From contig DAINSQ010000003.1 in the NCBI GenBank assembly GCA_036741235.1, positions 1 to 64,000 of the forward strand: DNA of 64,000 nucleotides, written 5' to 3'. The stretch comes from JABWBR01 sp036741235 (lineage in GTDB: Bacteria; Bacteroidota; Bacteroidia; Chitinophagales; Saprospiraceae). Under the pieces are notes generated by a model, which worked only from the letters and a program-made list of their open reading frames with translations, did no database searches and was not told the origin of the DNA. Of this stretch, positions 45,516 through 54,500 are shown piece by piece. How positions within the stretch are numbered: the first letter of the stretch is position 1; the number at the start of each line of letters is the position of its first letter. Made by a program: the position numbers and the translations under genes.

Positions 45516-48500
45516 GCGTTCCGCTCAACAGCGATTCCCAGTTTCAAATCGCCGCTCAATTCCATTTCTTCCGCATGGCTTACCTCGTCGGCCAGGTTGA
45601 TCTGCACGGCCAGGGTTTCGCTTTTGATATAATCGCCAAACTTTTCGATGGCGGTCAGGATGGCGTCGTGGCGTTCCAACGTGACCACAATGCGGTCGGT
45701 GACATTAAAATCGCGGTCTTTGCGGATATTCTGGATGCGGTTCACCAGGTCGCGGGCCAGGCCTTCGGCGATCAGCGATTCGTCGAGCGTGATGTCGAGG
45801 GCTACCGTGAGGGCGCCGTCGGTGGCTACCTGCCAGCCGGGGATATCCTCGGCGGTGATTTCTACGTCTTCGAGGCTGAGCTCGTAGGTTTCGCCGTCAA
45901 TTTGCAGGGCGTAGCGGTTGTCCTTTTCGATGCGGTTGATATCGTCTTGCGACCAGTTAGCGATGAGGTCGGTGGCGGCTTTCATGTGTTTGCCCAGGCG
46001 TTTGCCGAGGGTTTTGAAGTTGGGCTTCACCTTTTTGCTCACCAGGCCGGATGTATCCGACACATATTCTAGCGCTTTGACGTTTACTTCGGCCAGGACG
46101 AGGTCCTTAACTTCTTCCACCTGTGTCTGGAAGTTTTCGTCGAGGATCGGCAGCAGTACTTTTTGCAGGGGTTGGCGTACGCGGATTTTTTCTTTTTTGC
46201 GCAAGCTCAACACCAGCGAAGAGATGCGCTGGGCGTAGTCCATGCGTTGTTCGAGTTCCTGGTCGATGACGTCTTCTTCTGCTTTGGTAAGCAGCGAGAG
46301 GTGTACCGAATCGTAGGCCAGCGGCGTACCGAGTTGGCGGGCGCGTTCGCGCACGGGGTTGCTGAGGTTGCGATACAGCCAGTCGGCAAAAAACGGCGCT
46401 ACCGGGGCCATGAGTTGGGCCACGACCATCAGGCATTCGAACAAGGTTTCGTAGGCGGCTTTTTTGTCGGCAGACATTTCGCCGCGCCAGAATCGCCTTC
46501 TCGACAGGCGCACGTACCAGTTGCTGAGGTGTTCGTCGACGAAGTTTTCTATAGCGCGCGCCGCGCGGGTGGGCTCGTAGTCTTCGTAGCTTTCCGTCAC
46601 CTCTTTGATCAGGCTGTGCAGTTTGGAGATGATCCAGCGGTCCAGTTCGGGGCGCTCTTTTACCGGAATCACGTTCATCTCGTCGATTGTAAATTGGTCG
46701 ACATTTGCGTAAAGCGCAAAAAACGAGTAGGTATTGTAGAGCTTGCCGAAAAACTTGGTGCGCACCTCTGCTACGCCTTCGAGGTCGAAGCGGAGGTTGT
46801 CCCAGGGCTGCGAGTTGGAGATCATGTACCAGCGCGTGGCGTCGGCGCCGTAGGTAGCGATAGTAGAAAATGGGTCGACGGCGTTGCCGAGGCGTTTCGA
46901 CATCTTGTGCCCGTTTTTGTCGAGCACGAGGCCGTTGGACACCACGTTTTTAAAGCTCACGCTGTCGAATGCCATCGTGGCGATGGCGTGCAGGGTATAA
47001 AACCAGCCCCGCGTTTGGTCGACGCCTTCGGCGATGAAGTCGGCGGGGAAGTTTTGCTTGAATTTTTCCTGGTTTTCAAACGGGTAATGCCATTGGGCAT
47101 AGGGCATAGCGCCCGAATCGAACCACACGTCGATGAGGTCGGCTTCGCGGTGCAGGGGCGTGCGGCCGTCTTTGCCCACGAGCACGATGCGGTCGATATA
47201 GGGGCGGTGCAGGTCGCCGGGTAAGGTCTGCGACAAGCCCAAGGCCTTGTTGGCTTTGTCCAGTTCCTCCTGTAGTTGGGCCAGCGAGCTGATGCAGATT
47301 TCTTCCGAGCCGTCTTCCGAGCGCCAGATAGGCAGCGGTACGCCCCAGAAGCGGGAGCGGGAGAGGTTCCAGTCCTGGAGATTCTCCAACCACTTGCCAA
47401 AGCGGCCTTCGCCGGTGGCGGCGGGTTTCCAGTTGATGGTTTTGTTGAGCTCAAACATACGCTCTTTCATAGCCGAAGCGCGGATAAACCAGCTGTCGAG
47501 CGGATAATAGAGCACGGGTTTGTCGGTGCGCCAGCAGTGGGGGTAGTTGTGCACGTATTTTTGCACATTGAAGGCGTAGCCCTCCTGCTTCAGTTTCACA
47601 GCGATATCGATATCGACGCTTACGTAATCGGGATCGTCGGTATAGTTCTTGACAAAGCGGTTGGAAAACTCGCCGACATGGTCTTTGAACTTGCCCTGTT
47701 TGTCTACCAGCGTCAGCGCGCCGATGCCGTTGGCTTTGGCCACGCGCATGTCGTCGGCGCCGAAAGAGGGAGCCGTGTGCACCACGCCGGTGCCGTCTTC
47801 GGTGGTCACAAAGTCGCCGGCCAGGACGCGGAAGGCGTCGGTATGGCCGTCGAGGGGTTCTATCGGATTGCCGTAGGCCAGCAGTTGTTCGTAGCGGATG
47901 CCTTCGAGTTTTTCGCCGGGGAAGGCGGCGCTTGTTTCGAGCGCTTCGGGTTTGTTTTTGCCGCCCAGCCAGGTAGGCACGAGTACCTCGGCGAGTACCA
48001 CGCTTACGGGCTGCTGGGTATAAGGGTTATTTGTTTTAATTTTTACATAATTAATATGTCGGCCTACGGTGAGGGCGGTATTGGAAGGCAGCGTCCATGG
48101 CGTGGTCGTCCAGGCCAGGATACGCACGTCTTCGCCGGGGTTATCAAACAGGAAAGCCGATTGTTCGTTTTGGATCACCTTAAACATCGCCACCACCGTG
48201 GTATCGGTGATTTCCTTGTAAGCGCCGGGCATATTCAGTTCGTGGCTGCTGAGGCCGGTGCCTGCGCCGGGCGAATAGGGCTGGATGGTATAGCCTTTAT
48301 AGAGCAGGCCTTTTTCATAGAGCCGGCCCAGCAAAAACCACACCGATTCGATGTAATTATTTTCGTAGGTGATATAGGGATTGTCGAGGTCCACCCAATA
48401 GCCCATTTGGCGGGTGATCTCGTCCCACTTATCCTTATAGCGCATCACCGTTTCGCGGCATTTGGCGTTGTATTCTTCAACCGAGATGCTTTTGCCTATA

Positions 48501-48814
48501 TCTTCTTTGGTGATGCCGAGTTCTTTTTCCACGCTCAGTTCGATGGGCAGTCCGTGGGTATCCCAGCCGCCTTTGCGTTCTACGCGTTTGCCGCGCATAG
48601 TTTGGAAGCGGCAGAAAATGTCCTTGATAGCGCGGGCCATCACGTGGTGGATGCCGGGCAGGCCGTTGGCGGAGGGGGGGCCTTCGTAAAAGACGAAGCT
48701 ATTGGCCGGATCGCGCTGGTCGACGCTTTTTTCAAAAATGCGGTTTTCGTCCCAGAAGGCCAGGATTTCTCTATCGATTTCGGGCAGATTGAGCTGTTTG
48801 TACTCCCTGTACAT
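45512..48814 (-). CDS. ileS: Isoleucyl-tRNA synthetase
   Basis: The 1100-residue class I synthetase charges tRNA-Ile. The N-terminal class I motif reads PGIHH near residue 53-57 (in SANGLPGIHHVMARAIKDIF), followed by GGWDTHGLPIE. The second class I motif is KMSKRLGN at about residue 637. The editing domain (WTTTPWTLPSNTALTVG) and a long C-terminal anticodon-binding region are present. The lineage-typical sequence resembles the eukaryote-like type 2 IleRS, a type known for natural mupirocin resistance; type assignment is by eye. The stop codon is inside a TTGATGT repeat. Confidence 0.97.
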   Translation of the reverse strand: MYREYKQLNLPEIDREILAFWDENRIFEKSVDQRDPANSFVFYEGPPSANGLPGIHHVMARAIKDIFCRFQTMRGKRVERKGGWDTHGLPIELSVEKELGITKEDIGKSISVEEYNAKCRETVMRYKDKWDEITRQMGYWVDLDNPYITYENNYIESVWFLLGRLYEKGLLYKGYTIQPYSPGAGTGLSSHELNMPGAYKEITDTTVVAMFKVIQNEQSAFLFDNPGEDVRILAWTTTPWTLPSNTALTVGRHINYVKIKTNNPYTQQPVSVVLAEVLVPTWLGGKNKPEALETSAAFPGEKLEGIRYEQLLAYGNPIEPLDGHTDAFRVLAGDFVTTEDGTGVVHTAPSFGADDMRVAKANGIGALTLVDKQGKFKDHVGEFSNRFVKNYTDDPDYVSVDIDIAVKLKQEGYAFNVQKYVHNYPHCWRTDKPVLYYPLDSWFIRASAMKERMFELNKTINWKPAATGEGRFGKWLENLQDWNLSRSRFWGVPLPIWRSEDGSEEICISSLAQLQEELDKANKALGLSQTLPGDLHRPYIDRIVLVGKDGRTPLHREADLIDVWFDSGAMPYAQWHYPFENQEKFKQNFPADFIAEGVDQTRGWFYTLHAIATMAFDSVSFKNVVSNGLVLDKNGHKMSKRLGNAVDPFSTIATYGADATRWYMISNSQPWDNLRFDLEGVAEVRTKFFGKLYNTYSFFALYANVDQFTIDEMNVIPVKERPELDRWIISKLHSLIKEVTESYEDYEPTRAARAIENFVDEHLSNWYVRLSRRRFWRGEMSADKKAAYETLFECLMVVAQLMAPVAPFFADWLYRNLSNPVRERARQLGTPLAYDSVHLSLLTKAEEDVIDQELEQRMDYAQRISSLVLSLRKKEKIRVRQPLQKVLLPILDENFQTQVEEVKDLVLAEVNVKALEYVSDTSGLVSKKVKPNFKTLGKRLGKHMKAATDLIANWSQDDINRIEKDNRYALQIDGETYELSLEDVEITAEDIPGWQVATDGALTVALDITLDESLIAEGLARDLVNRIQNIRKDRDFNVTDRIVVTLERHDAILTAIEKFGDYIKSETLAVQINLADEVSHAEEMELSGDLKLGIAVERNA

Positions 48815-48848
48815 TGTGGTTCAGTTATTCGGTTGTCGTAAAGAATGG

Positions 48849-48856
48849 CAAAGATA
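48849..48856 (-). promoter_or_regulatory. -7 promoter box TATCTTTG for ileS
   Basis: An exact TAnnTTTG match lies 35 bases before the ileS ATG. The region where a -33 box would be is the T-run and stem of the upstream terminator, so terminator and promoter are packed back to back. Confidence 0.55.
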
Positions 48857-48867
48857 GGAAAAAAGGA

Positions 48868-48935
48868 GTTGTAGGTTGTAGGTTGTAGGTTCTCTGATAT
48901 GGGTTAAAAAAAACCTACAACTTACAACCTACAAC
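48868..48935 (-). terminator. Terminator built from inverted family A arrays (copy 4)
   Basis: Arms 48868-48891 and 48912-48935 are 24 bases each and pair at 23 positions, with a 20-base loop. Both arms are GTTGTAGGTT repeat units in opposite orientation. On the minus strand the stem is followed by CTCC and six T, giving a strong intrinsic terminator 12 bases after the stop of the BioD-like gene. This is the clearest case where the heptamer repeat forms a terminator. Confidence 0.85.
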
Positions 48936-48947
48936 AAATACCCCACC

Positions 48948-50057
48948 TCACAGTTTTCCCAGCAAAGATTCCAGGTCGACATGTTCTTGAATAAGCTGGA
49001 TAGCGCGTTCCACCTTCCAGGGGGTGCGGGTGTGGATTTTCACTTCCAGGCGGCTGATGCGCAGGGCGGAGCCGTAGGTATCGAGGTTAGTGGCGACCAG
49101 TGGTATGCCGTGTTTTTCGATATAATCGCGGGCGGGGAAATCGTCGAGAAAATTCTCCATAAAATTGCCTTCGCCGTTAATAATAATGCCTGCGAGGGGA
49201 GAGCCGGCGATCTGCTTGTGTTTGACAATTTCCTCAATGCCGGCGATAGCGGATTCGAGGCGGCGGTAGCCTACGATGAGCAGCAGGTTCTGCAGTTTAT
49301 CAAACTCCTTTTGTTCGATAAGCGCGCCGGAAGTAATATTCTCCACACGGTTATCGAGGTTATGGCCGTTGAGCAGGATTTTGCCGTCGACGCAGCGCCG
49401 GATAGTTTCCATAATGGGATACGTGAGGATATCGTCGTAGGGCAAAACGCCGAGCAGGGGTATGCCCCACTGGTCGAGTTTTCTGCCCACATAATGGCGC
49501 ACCTTATCGATTTTAGAGGGCAATACCTTGTTGAGAATCACGCCCATCAAGTCGGCTTTTTGTTCGCGGAACAGCGACAGCGTAGCGTTCAGCCGGTCGA
49601 TGGTATTGCCGATACCGCCTTCCACCACCATAATCACCGGGCTATTCAGCAGGTTAGCCACGTCGGCATTCGACAAGTCGATTACGCTGCCCACACCGGG
49701 GTGGCCGGTGCCTTCATAGACCACCACATCGTGGAGCTGGTGCAGTTGTTCGGCGGCGTAAATAATTTTATCGCGAAAATGAAAAGAGGCGGGGTTATCG
49801 AGGTAGGCCTGGGTAACGCCGGCGCCCACAATGACGGGGCTGTGCAATTCGGCTTCCAGGGGGAAATTCATCATCTTGGAGAAAAGCAGCGCGTCTTTGT
49901 CCACCTTTAAATCTCCAAGGTCTACGAATTCCTGGCCGACGGGTTTGCAGTAGCCCACATTAACGCCGCTGCGTTTGAGGGCCGACACGATACCTAAAGT
50001 GCAGGTAGTTTTGCCGACGTGTTGACTAGTAGCGGCGATATAAACGCGCTTGCTCAT
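48948..50057 (-). CDS. BioD-like P-loop ATPase with DRTGG domain
   Basis: The 369-residue protein begins with a dethiobiotin-synthetase-like AAA domain: P-loop TSQHVGKTT (about residues 10-18), VGYCKPVGQEF, and VVYEGTGHPGVGSVIDLSNADVANLL. It is followed by a DRTGG domain (about 215-330, GALIEQKEFDKLQNLLLIVGYRR). This arrangement equals the N-terminal regulatory half of long phosphotransacetylases (Pta) but here without the catalytic PTA_PTB domain. It is therefore probably a stand-alone regulatory ATPase, not an acetyl transferase or a true BioD. It precedes ileS and is closed by a strong terminator. Confidence 0.82.
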   Translation of the reverse strand: MSKRVYIAATSQHVGKTTCTLGIVSALKRSGVNVGYCKPVGQEFVDLGDLKVDKDALLFSKMMNFPLEAELHSPVIVGAGVTQAYLDNPASFHFRDKIIYAAEQLHQLHDVVVYEGTGHPGVGSVIDLSNADVANLLNSPVIMVVEGGIGNTIDRLNATLSLFREQKADLMGVILNKVLPSKIDKVRHYVGRKLDQWGIPLLGVLPYDDILTYPIMETIRRCVDGKILLNGHNLDNRVENITSGALIEQKEFDKLQNLLLIVGYRRLESAIAGIEEIVKHKQIAGSPLAGIIINGEGNFMENFLDDFPARDYIEKHGIPLVATNLDTYGSALRISRLEVKIHTRTPWKVERAIQLIQEHVDLESLLGKL

Positions 50058-50090
50058 GTAGTTTTTGCATAGTGGCGGAGGCTCGCCGCG

Positions 50091-50513
50091 TTATTCCAAT
50101 TCCAACAGCGCTTTTTGGATTTCTTCTTTCGAAGCGCCTTTTTCTCTCAATTCCCTGATCTTATCGGAGTCGCGCTTGCGGCGTTCGGCGATTTGCGCGT
50201 TATAGATCGTTTTTTGCTCAGGCGTAAGGATGCGCTGGATCGAGGCGTCTGTGCCGTTGCGCACCGAGCGGCGCTTGGCGAGGTAGAGGTCGTAGTCTGA
50301 GGTTCTCAGGTTTTCGATTTCGGCCATATTGCGGAAGCGGCGCTCCTGGATAGTATACATTTTGGCGGTTTGCTCCGGATTAAGCTGGTAGAGCGCTACC
50401 ATTTCGTCGGTGGCTTGTTGTACGGCGGCAGGGTCAACGGTTGTTGTCGTTTGGGCGCCGGCGGTCCAGCTCCAACCCATCCACAAAACGGCTATCAGGA
50501 TAATTTTTTTCAT
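50091..50513 (-). CDS. Secreted Spy/CpxP-like helical protein
   Basis: The 140-residue protein carries a signal peptide (MKKIILIAVLWMGWSWTAGAQ) and then an all-helical body with QLNPEQTAKMYTIQERR and ILTPEQKTIYNAQIAERRKRD. This is two copies of an L-x-P-E-Q (LTxxQ-like) motif as in Spy/CpxP periplasmic chaperones. The charged C-terminal helix (IRELREKGASKEEIQKALLELE) is likely coiled coil. Its role is unknown. It lies 33 bases upstream of the BioD-like gene on the same strand. Confidence 0.65.
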   Translation of the reverse strand: MKKIILIAVLWMGWSWTAGAQTTTTVDPAAVQQATDEMVALYQLNPEQTAKMYTIQERRFRNMAEIENLRTSDYDLYLAKRRSVRNGTDASIQRILTPEQKTIYNAQIAERRKRDSDKIRELREKGASKEEIQKALLELE

Positions 50514-50613
50514 GTTAGTATTGAATTATGGCTGGCTAAATTACAACTTTTGGCAATTTTACGCCTAATGACTCGATGAATTGTATTTTGATATACGTAA
50601 AAAGTGGTTTGTT

Positions 50614-51195
50614 ATGCTAATTATCCAGGGTGTATTGGTGAGCGATGATGTTGTAAGAGAGCAGTTTGCGTGCCAATTGTCGGCCTGCAAGGGGGCTTGT
50701 TGCTGGGAGGGCGACTACGGCGCGCCGCTGGCGCCCGAAGAGTTGCCGGTGCTCAAAAGCATCTACGAGCAGGTAAAACCGTTTTTGTCGCCCGAAGGTA
50801 TTGCGGTGATCGAGGCGGAAGGGCCGTATGTTTACTATGAAGAAAACGAAGACTACGGCACGCCGCTGGTGAACAACGGTCCCTGCGCCTACATGACGTA
50901 TGATCAAAACGGTGTGGCCCAATGCGGCATTGAACAGGCCTATTACGCCGGCGCTACCGATTTTCTGAAGCCCATCTCCTGCCATTTGTACCCCATCCGC
51001 ATATCGCGCAATCTCCAAAACAGCTTCGAAATCCTGAATTACGATCGCTGGGATATCTGCTCGGCTGCCTGCTCGCGGGGCAAAGAAGAGCATATCCAGG
51101 TGTACCAGTTTGTGAAAGCGGCGCTTATTCGCAAGTATGGCCAGGCGTTTTATGATGAATTGGATGCGGCGGCGGGGTATTTGAGGAAGGGGTAA
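50614..51195 (+). CDS. DUF3109 cysteine-rich protein
   Basis: The 193-residue protein starts MLIIQGVLVSDDVVREQF, then has CQLSACKGACCWEGDYGAPL, a conserved cysteine cluster of the DUF3109/YkgJ-like group likely to bind a metal or iron-sulfur centre. More cysteines follow in NNGPCAYM, QCGIEQAY, ISCHLYPIRI and WDICSAACSRGKE. The family is widespread in Bacteroidota and its function is unknown. The ATG at 50614 is favoured over a TTG 33 bases upstream. A GGTTATGA-type repeat begins right after the stop. Confidence 0.85.
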   Translation: MLIIQGVLVSDDVVREQFACQLSACKGACCWEGDYGAPLAPEELPVLKSIYEQVKPFLSPEGIAVIEAEGPYVYYEENEDYGTPLVNNGPCAYMTYDQNGVAQCGIEQAYYAGATDFLKPISCHLYPIRISRNLQNSFEILNYDRWDICSAACSRGKEEHIQVYQFVKAALIRKYGQAFYDELDAAAGYLRKG

Positions 51196-51219
51196 TGAAA
51201 GGTTATGAGGGGTTATGAA
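51196..51219 (+). repeat. GGTTATGA repeat after the DUF3109 stop (family B)
   Basis: Directly after the TAA, two to three units of GGTTATGAGG/GGTTATGAAG occur. The inverted form (CTTCATAACC) is the unit tandemly repeated at 19421-19460. The rest of 51220-51503 shows no gene other than the leader region of the next one. Confidence 0.55.
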
Positions 51220-51322
51220 GTGGGATGGCAGTCTCCGCAAAACTCATCATGATTATATAGTCAAATGAACCATTCCAAGAGTCCCCTAATTGATGTTGCG
51301 TGCTTAGAAAATCGATGTGTCG

Positions 51323-51354
51323 TTTGGCTCATTCATTTGTTTTAGTTATCTTGC
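51323..51354 (+). promoter_or_regulatory. Candidate promoter of the large T9SS protease gene
   Basis: TTTG (51323-51326) and TATCTTGC (51347-51354) are 20 bases apart. The second box matches TAnnTTTG at the TA and the first two T but not the last two positions. It would give a leader of about 140 bases to the tandem ATG at 51504. Confidence 0.35.
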
Positions 51355-51503
51355 CGTAATCAGTTGGATGTGGATGTATGCAGGTCAAGAGTGTGTAAGG
51401 CCTGTTTTCGAAAATATATTAGATAATATTGAAAAGACTTGCGGTACTAAAGGAAGCAGGTGCTGTTAATTGGTTTATTCATAATTTTATAAATCCTTAT
51501 CCT

Positions 51504-51577
51504 ATGATGTACTCACTATTCTATTCTATTCTATTCTATTCTATTCTATTCTATTAGGCTCCCACGAGGATTACATG
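51504..51577 (+). promoter_or_regulatory. (CTATT)8 microsatellite between a tandem ATG and the protease frame: predicted phase switch
   Basis: Tandem ATGs (51504, 51507) open a frame MMYS followed by eight CTATT units (51516-51555), each three units coding LFYSI. With eight units this frame ends at once in TAG (51555-51557) and the 2213-codon frame can only begin at ATG 51575, without a signal peptide. With 7 (or 4 or 10) units the tandem ATG would be in frame with the large gene, giving a hydrophobic leader ending LLGSHEDY before MVKAIAP. With 9 units it stops about 45 codons in. The pentamer has no stop in any frame, which suits a slip-strand switch. Phase variation is inferred. Confidence 0.65.
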
Positions 51578-54500
51578 GTGAAAGCAATAGCACCAACGAA
51601 CAGTTGCGCCGAATGGCTAGAAACGCCGATTAACGGGGCAAGCGGAAGCGCAAGTTTTGAAACTTGTCTTACCGATACCATTGCTTTGGCTACATCGGCA
51701 TTCACCACTTCCTCCACTGCCGATAAGCAGTATGCCTTATATCGCGAAGTTTGCGGCGACGGGGAAATATTGATTCATGTTAGCGGCATGTCGCCTTCAG
51801 GAGGTTTTGCCGGCCTGGAATTGCGGGAGGATACGACTGCAGGCGCAAAGAAATTTGGGCTCAAAACCCAATTGAGTAGTCAAATAGGGCGCTTTTATCG
51901 CAGTACCGTGAATGGTTCCGCTACCCAGCAAAACCAGACGATTCAAAACATCCGATGGCTGAAATTGACGCGAAGCGGAAATTCCCTGACAGCTCACGTA
52001 TCTACAACCGGCCAAAGCTGGACACAAATAATGAGCCAGACCATCAGCATGGACACCTGCATCCTGGCAGGCGTTATAGCGCATAGTTACAACACTACAA
52101 CTACGATTACCTCTACTTTTGATAGCCCTGCAATAAGCGGGTTTACTGCTCCTTCCGGGCCGCCAACAACCGTATTTTTCATGCAAGACACGTTGGTTGC
52201 CCAAGCCGGCGACACGGTTCAGATTTGCGTGGGAATTGCCAATCCATGCATATGTTCGCCTACGAGTGCGAGTATAGTGTTACAAGGCAATGGTATACCG
52301 CATTTGTCGGAATACAATACAACGTCTTTGATATTTGAGAATTCAACATCCGAATTATGCTTTGCACTACCGATAGGGAACTTGCTTTACGAAAACACCT
52401 ATTCTCTGGTACTTCAAAATTCAAATGGAGGAAATGGAGCAATTGTAATCAGCCCGGATACCACAATATTACATATAGTAACAGGAAGTGAATTTGCCTA
52501 TTTTTGCGGTGCAGCTCCCTTTCTAACTTCTGAAACATATTCATTTGAACCAAAAATTGCATTTGACAGATTTGGTAATGTATTATCAAGGCGCCAGTTA
52601 TTGCCTCAAAGTGACACAACTATTAGCGGGAATAATCTTGTTACTACTTGTGGCTGTGAAGAAGTAGGAATAACCCTTTCCTATTTCGAACTTTGGTTTG
52701 AAGATTGCGCTTTCTCGACAGGCAGTGGTTTTAATGTAACAGGGCAACTCGGTGAAAATCGGCGACGTGTAATGTGTGCTGTTTTTCAATATTTGGAATC
52801 ATTGATTATGCCCAATATTAGCCTATGTAATACAGGTCAATCGTCCAAAGTAAATATCCGGGTCATGCCATCCGGGCCGCTTGCAGATTATTATGGTGAT
52901 GTGTTAACCTTGATGAATCCACTCCATTTGGGTTATGCTTCAGCATATTATCCAAACCTGACCTATAACCCTGGCATTGTACTGGGCATTCCCGAAACCA
53001 TTATTCATACGGGCGAATATCCGGCAAACTTTTCAAATGCTGAAATGCACGCGTACATACGCATTAATTTTGAACGAAATTGGCATCTGGATTATACAGA
53101 AGATATTCCACCCAGTACCCCTGATAATCCAATTCATGATTTGTATTCCGTATGTTTACACGAAGCGCTACATGCGCTTGGATTTGTGTCAGCATTCACA
53201 TATAATGCGGATGGCCAAGGATTACTTGGAAACAGATTTGGGCAGGGGGCCTATTTTAATTTCGATCGGTTTTTAGGCATGGATTATGATGGGGATTCAT
53301 TAATTGAGACGCCATTAATTGTCAATGGTTCTCCCGTCAATAGTTTTCCGGGTTCCCCTGTATGGTCGTATAATACAGCTATTAATCCAAATACTGACAT
53401 GCATCAAAGCTGCCTTGGTGGCGATACGGAACCGGATATGAGGTTTTTAGGTACCATGCTCCATTATCCTGTGTTTACCTATTTTACAATGCTGAATGGA
53501 AGTTCGTTTAGCCACTTGGAGGGTAGTTGCGATGTAATAGGTTCCAATCCTATTCCTTATGTCATGAATCCTGGACTCCCCCCAAGTACGGCTCGGAGAA
53601 TACTTCATGACGACGAATTAGATATTTTATCCCAAATAGGATACAATATTGGAAGTGGGTGTGATGTAGGCGGGGTAAATGATGGGGTAAATGCAAATAA
53701 TTGCGGGGATTTTAGTTATGTTTTAGAAATATGCCCTCCTGGCGTAGCTACCTTAAGTATTCCATTCGAAGAACTCCTATCAAATGATCCCAATGCTGAA
53801 TCTATTGGATATATTATGCCACTTGACGCTATGGAAGGTACTGGCGCAATAAGTATAGACGGCCTGCATTATAATTATACAGCTTACCAACTGGGAACTT
53901 CAGAATTATTATATGCACCAATTGGCTGTAACGGTTCAATAGGAAATCCTACGTTGATTAGGATTAACGTGGTGCCAATAGCCGATGGAACTTGCCCGTT
54001 TTATTGTGAAGAAGTAGTTAATTGCAGTGAGGCGAACATTCCCTTTGATTGGGAAGAATGTGAGTCATATCTGGGATGCAATGAACTTTCCTGTAATATA
54101 ATTTGCAACGGTCAATTCTGTGCAACAGTAGCAGCATCTTCTAATCAACTCTTATACGAAATTGGGAATACAGGAAATGGGCATTACAGAACTGAATATA
54201 TGAATGACTTGCAAATTCAGTCTACGGCAATTATTCCTGGTTGGATTAGAACAGGAGGAACTCCTGATTATTATTTTGAAGGTCCGGTTTATCCGAATTC
54301 TATTGGATTAGGATCATATCCAGGGTATTTTGAAGGTGTGATGAGCTATGTTGATTTATCAAATGGAACGGATTATTTACTAAGTTTTGAAACAGGATGG
54401 ACCAATCCCCTATGGGATAAATCCTATTTAAACATTAACTTAATATCGGGGCAGGAGTTATTACAAGGCGATTATTTATCTACCCCACCTTATACTGGGA

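Noticed and set aside
47276..48841. 521-codon open frame on the plus strand
   Set aside because: It lies entirely antisense to ileS, whose motifs are complete; the translation is a low-information histidine/phenylalanine-rich shadow typical of antisense frames in GC-balanced coding DNA.
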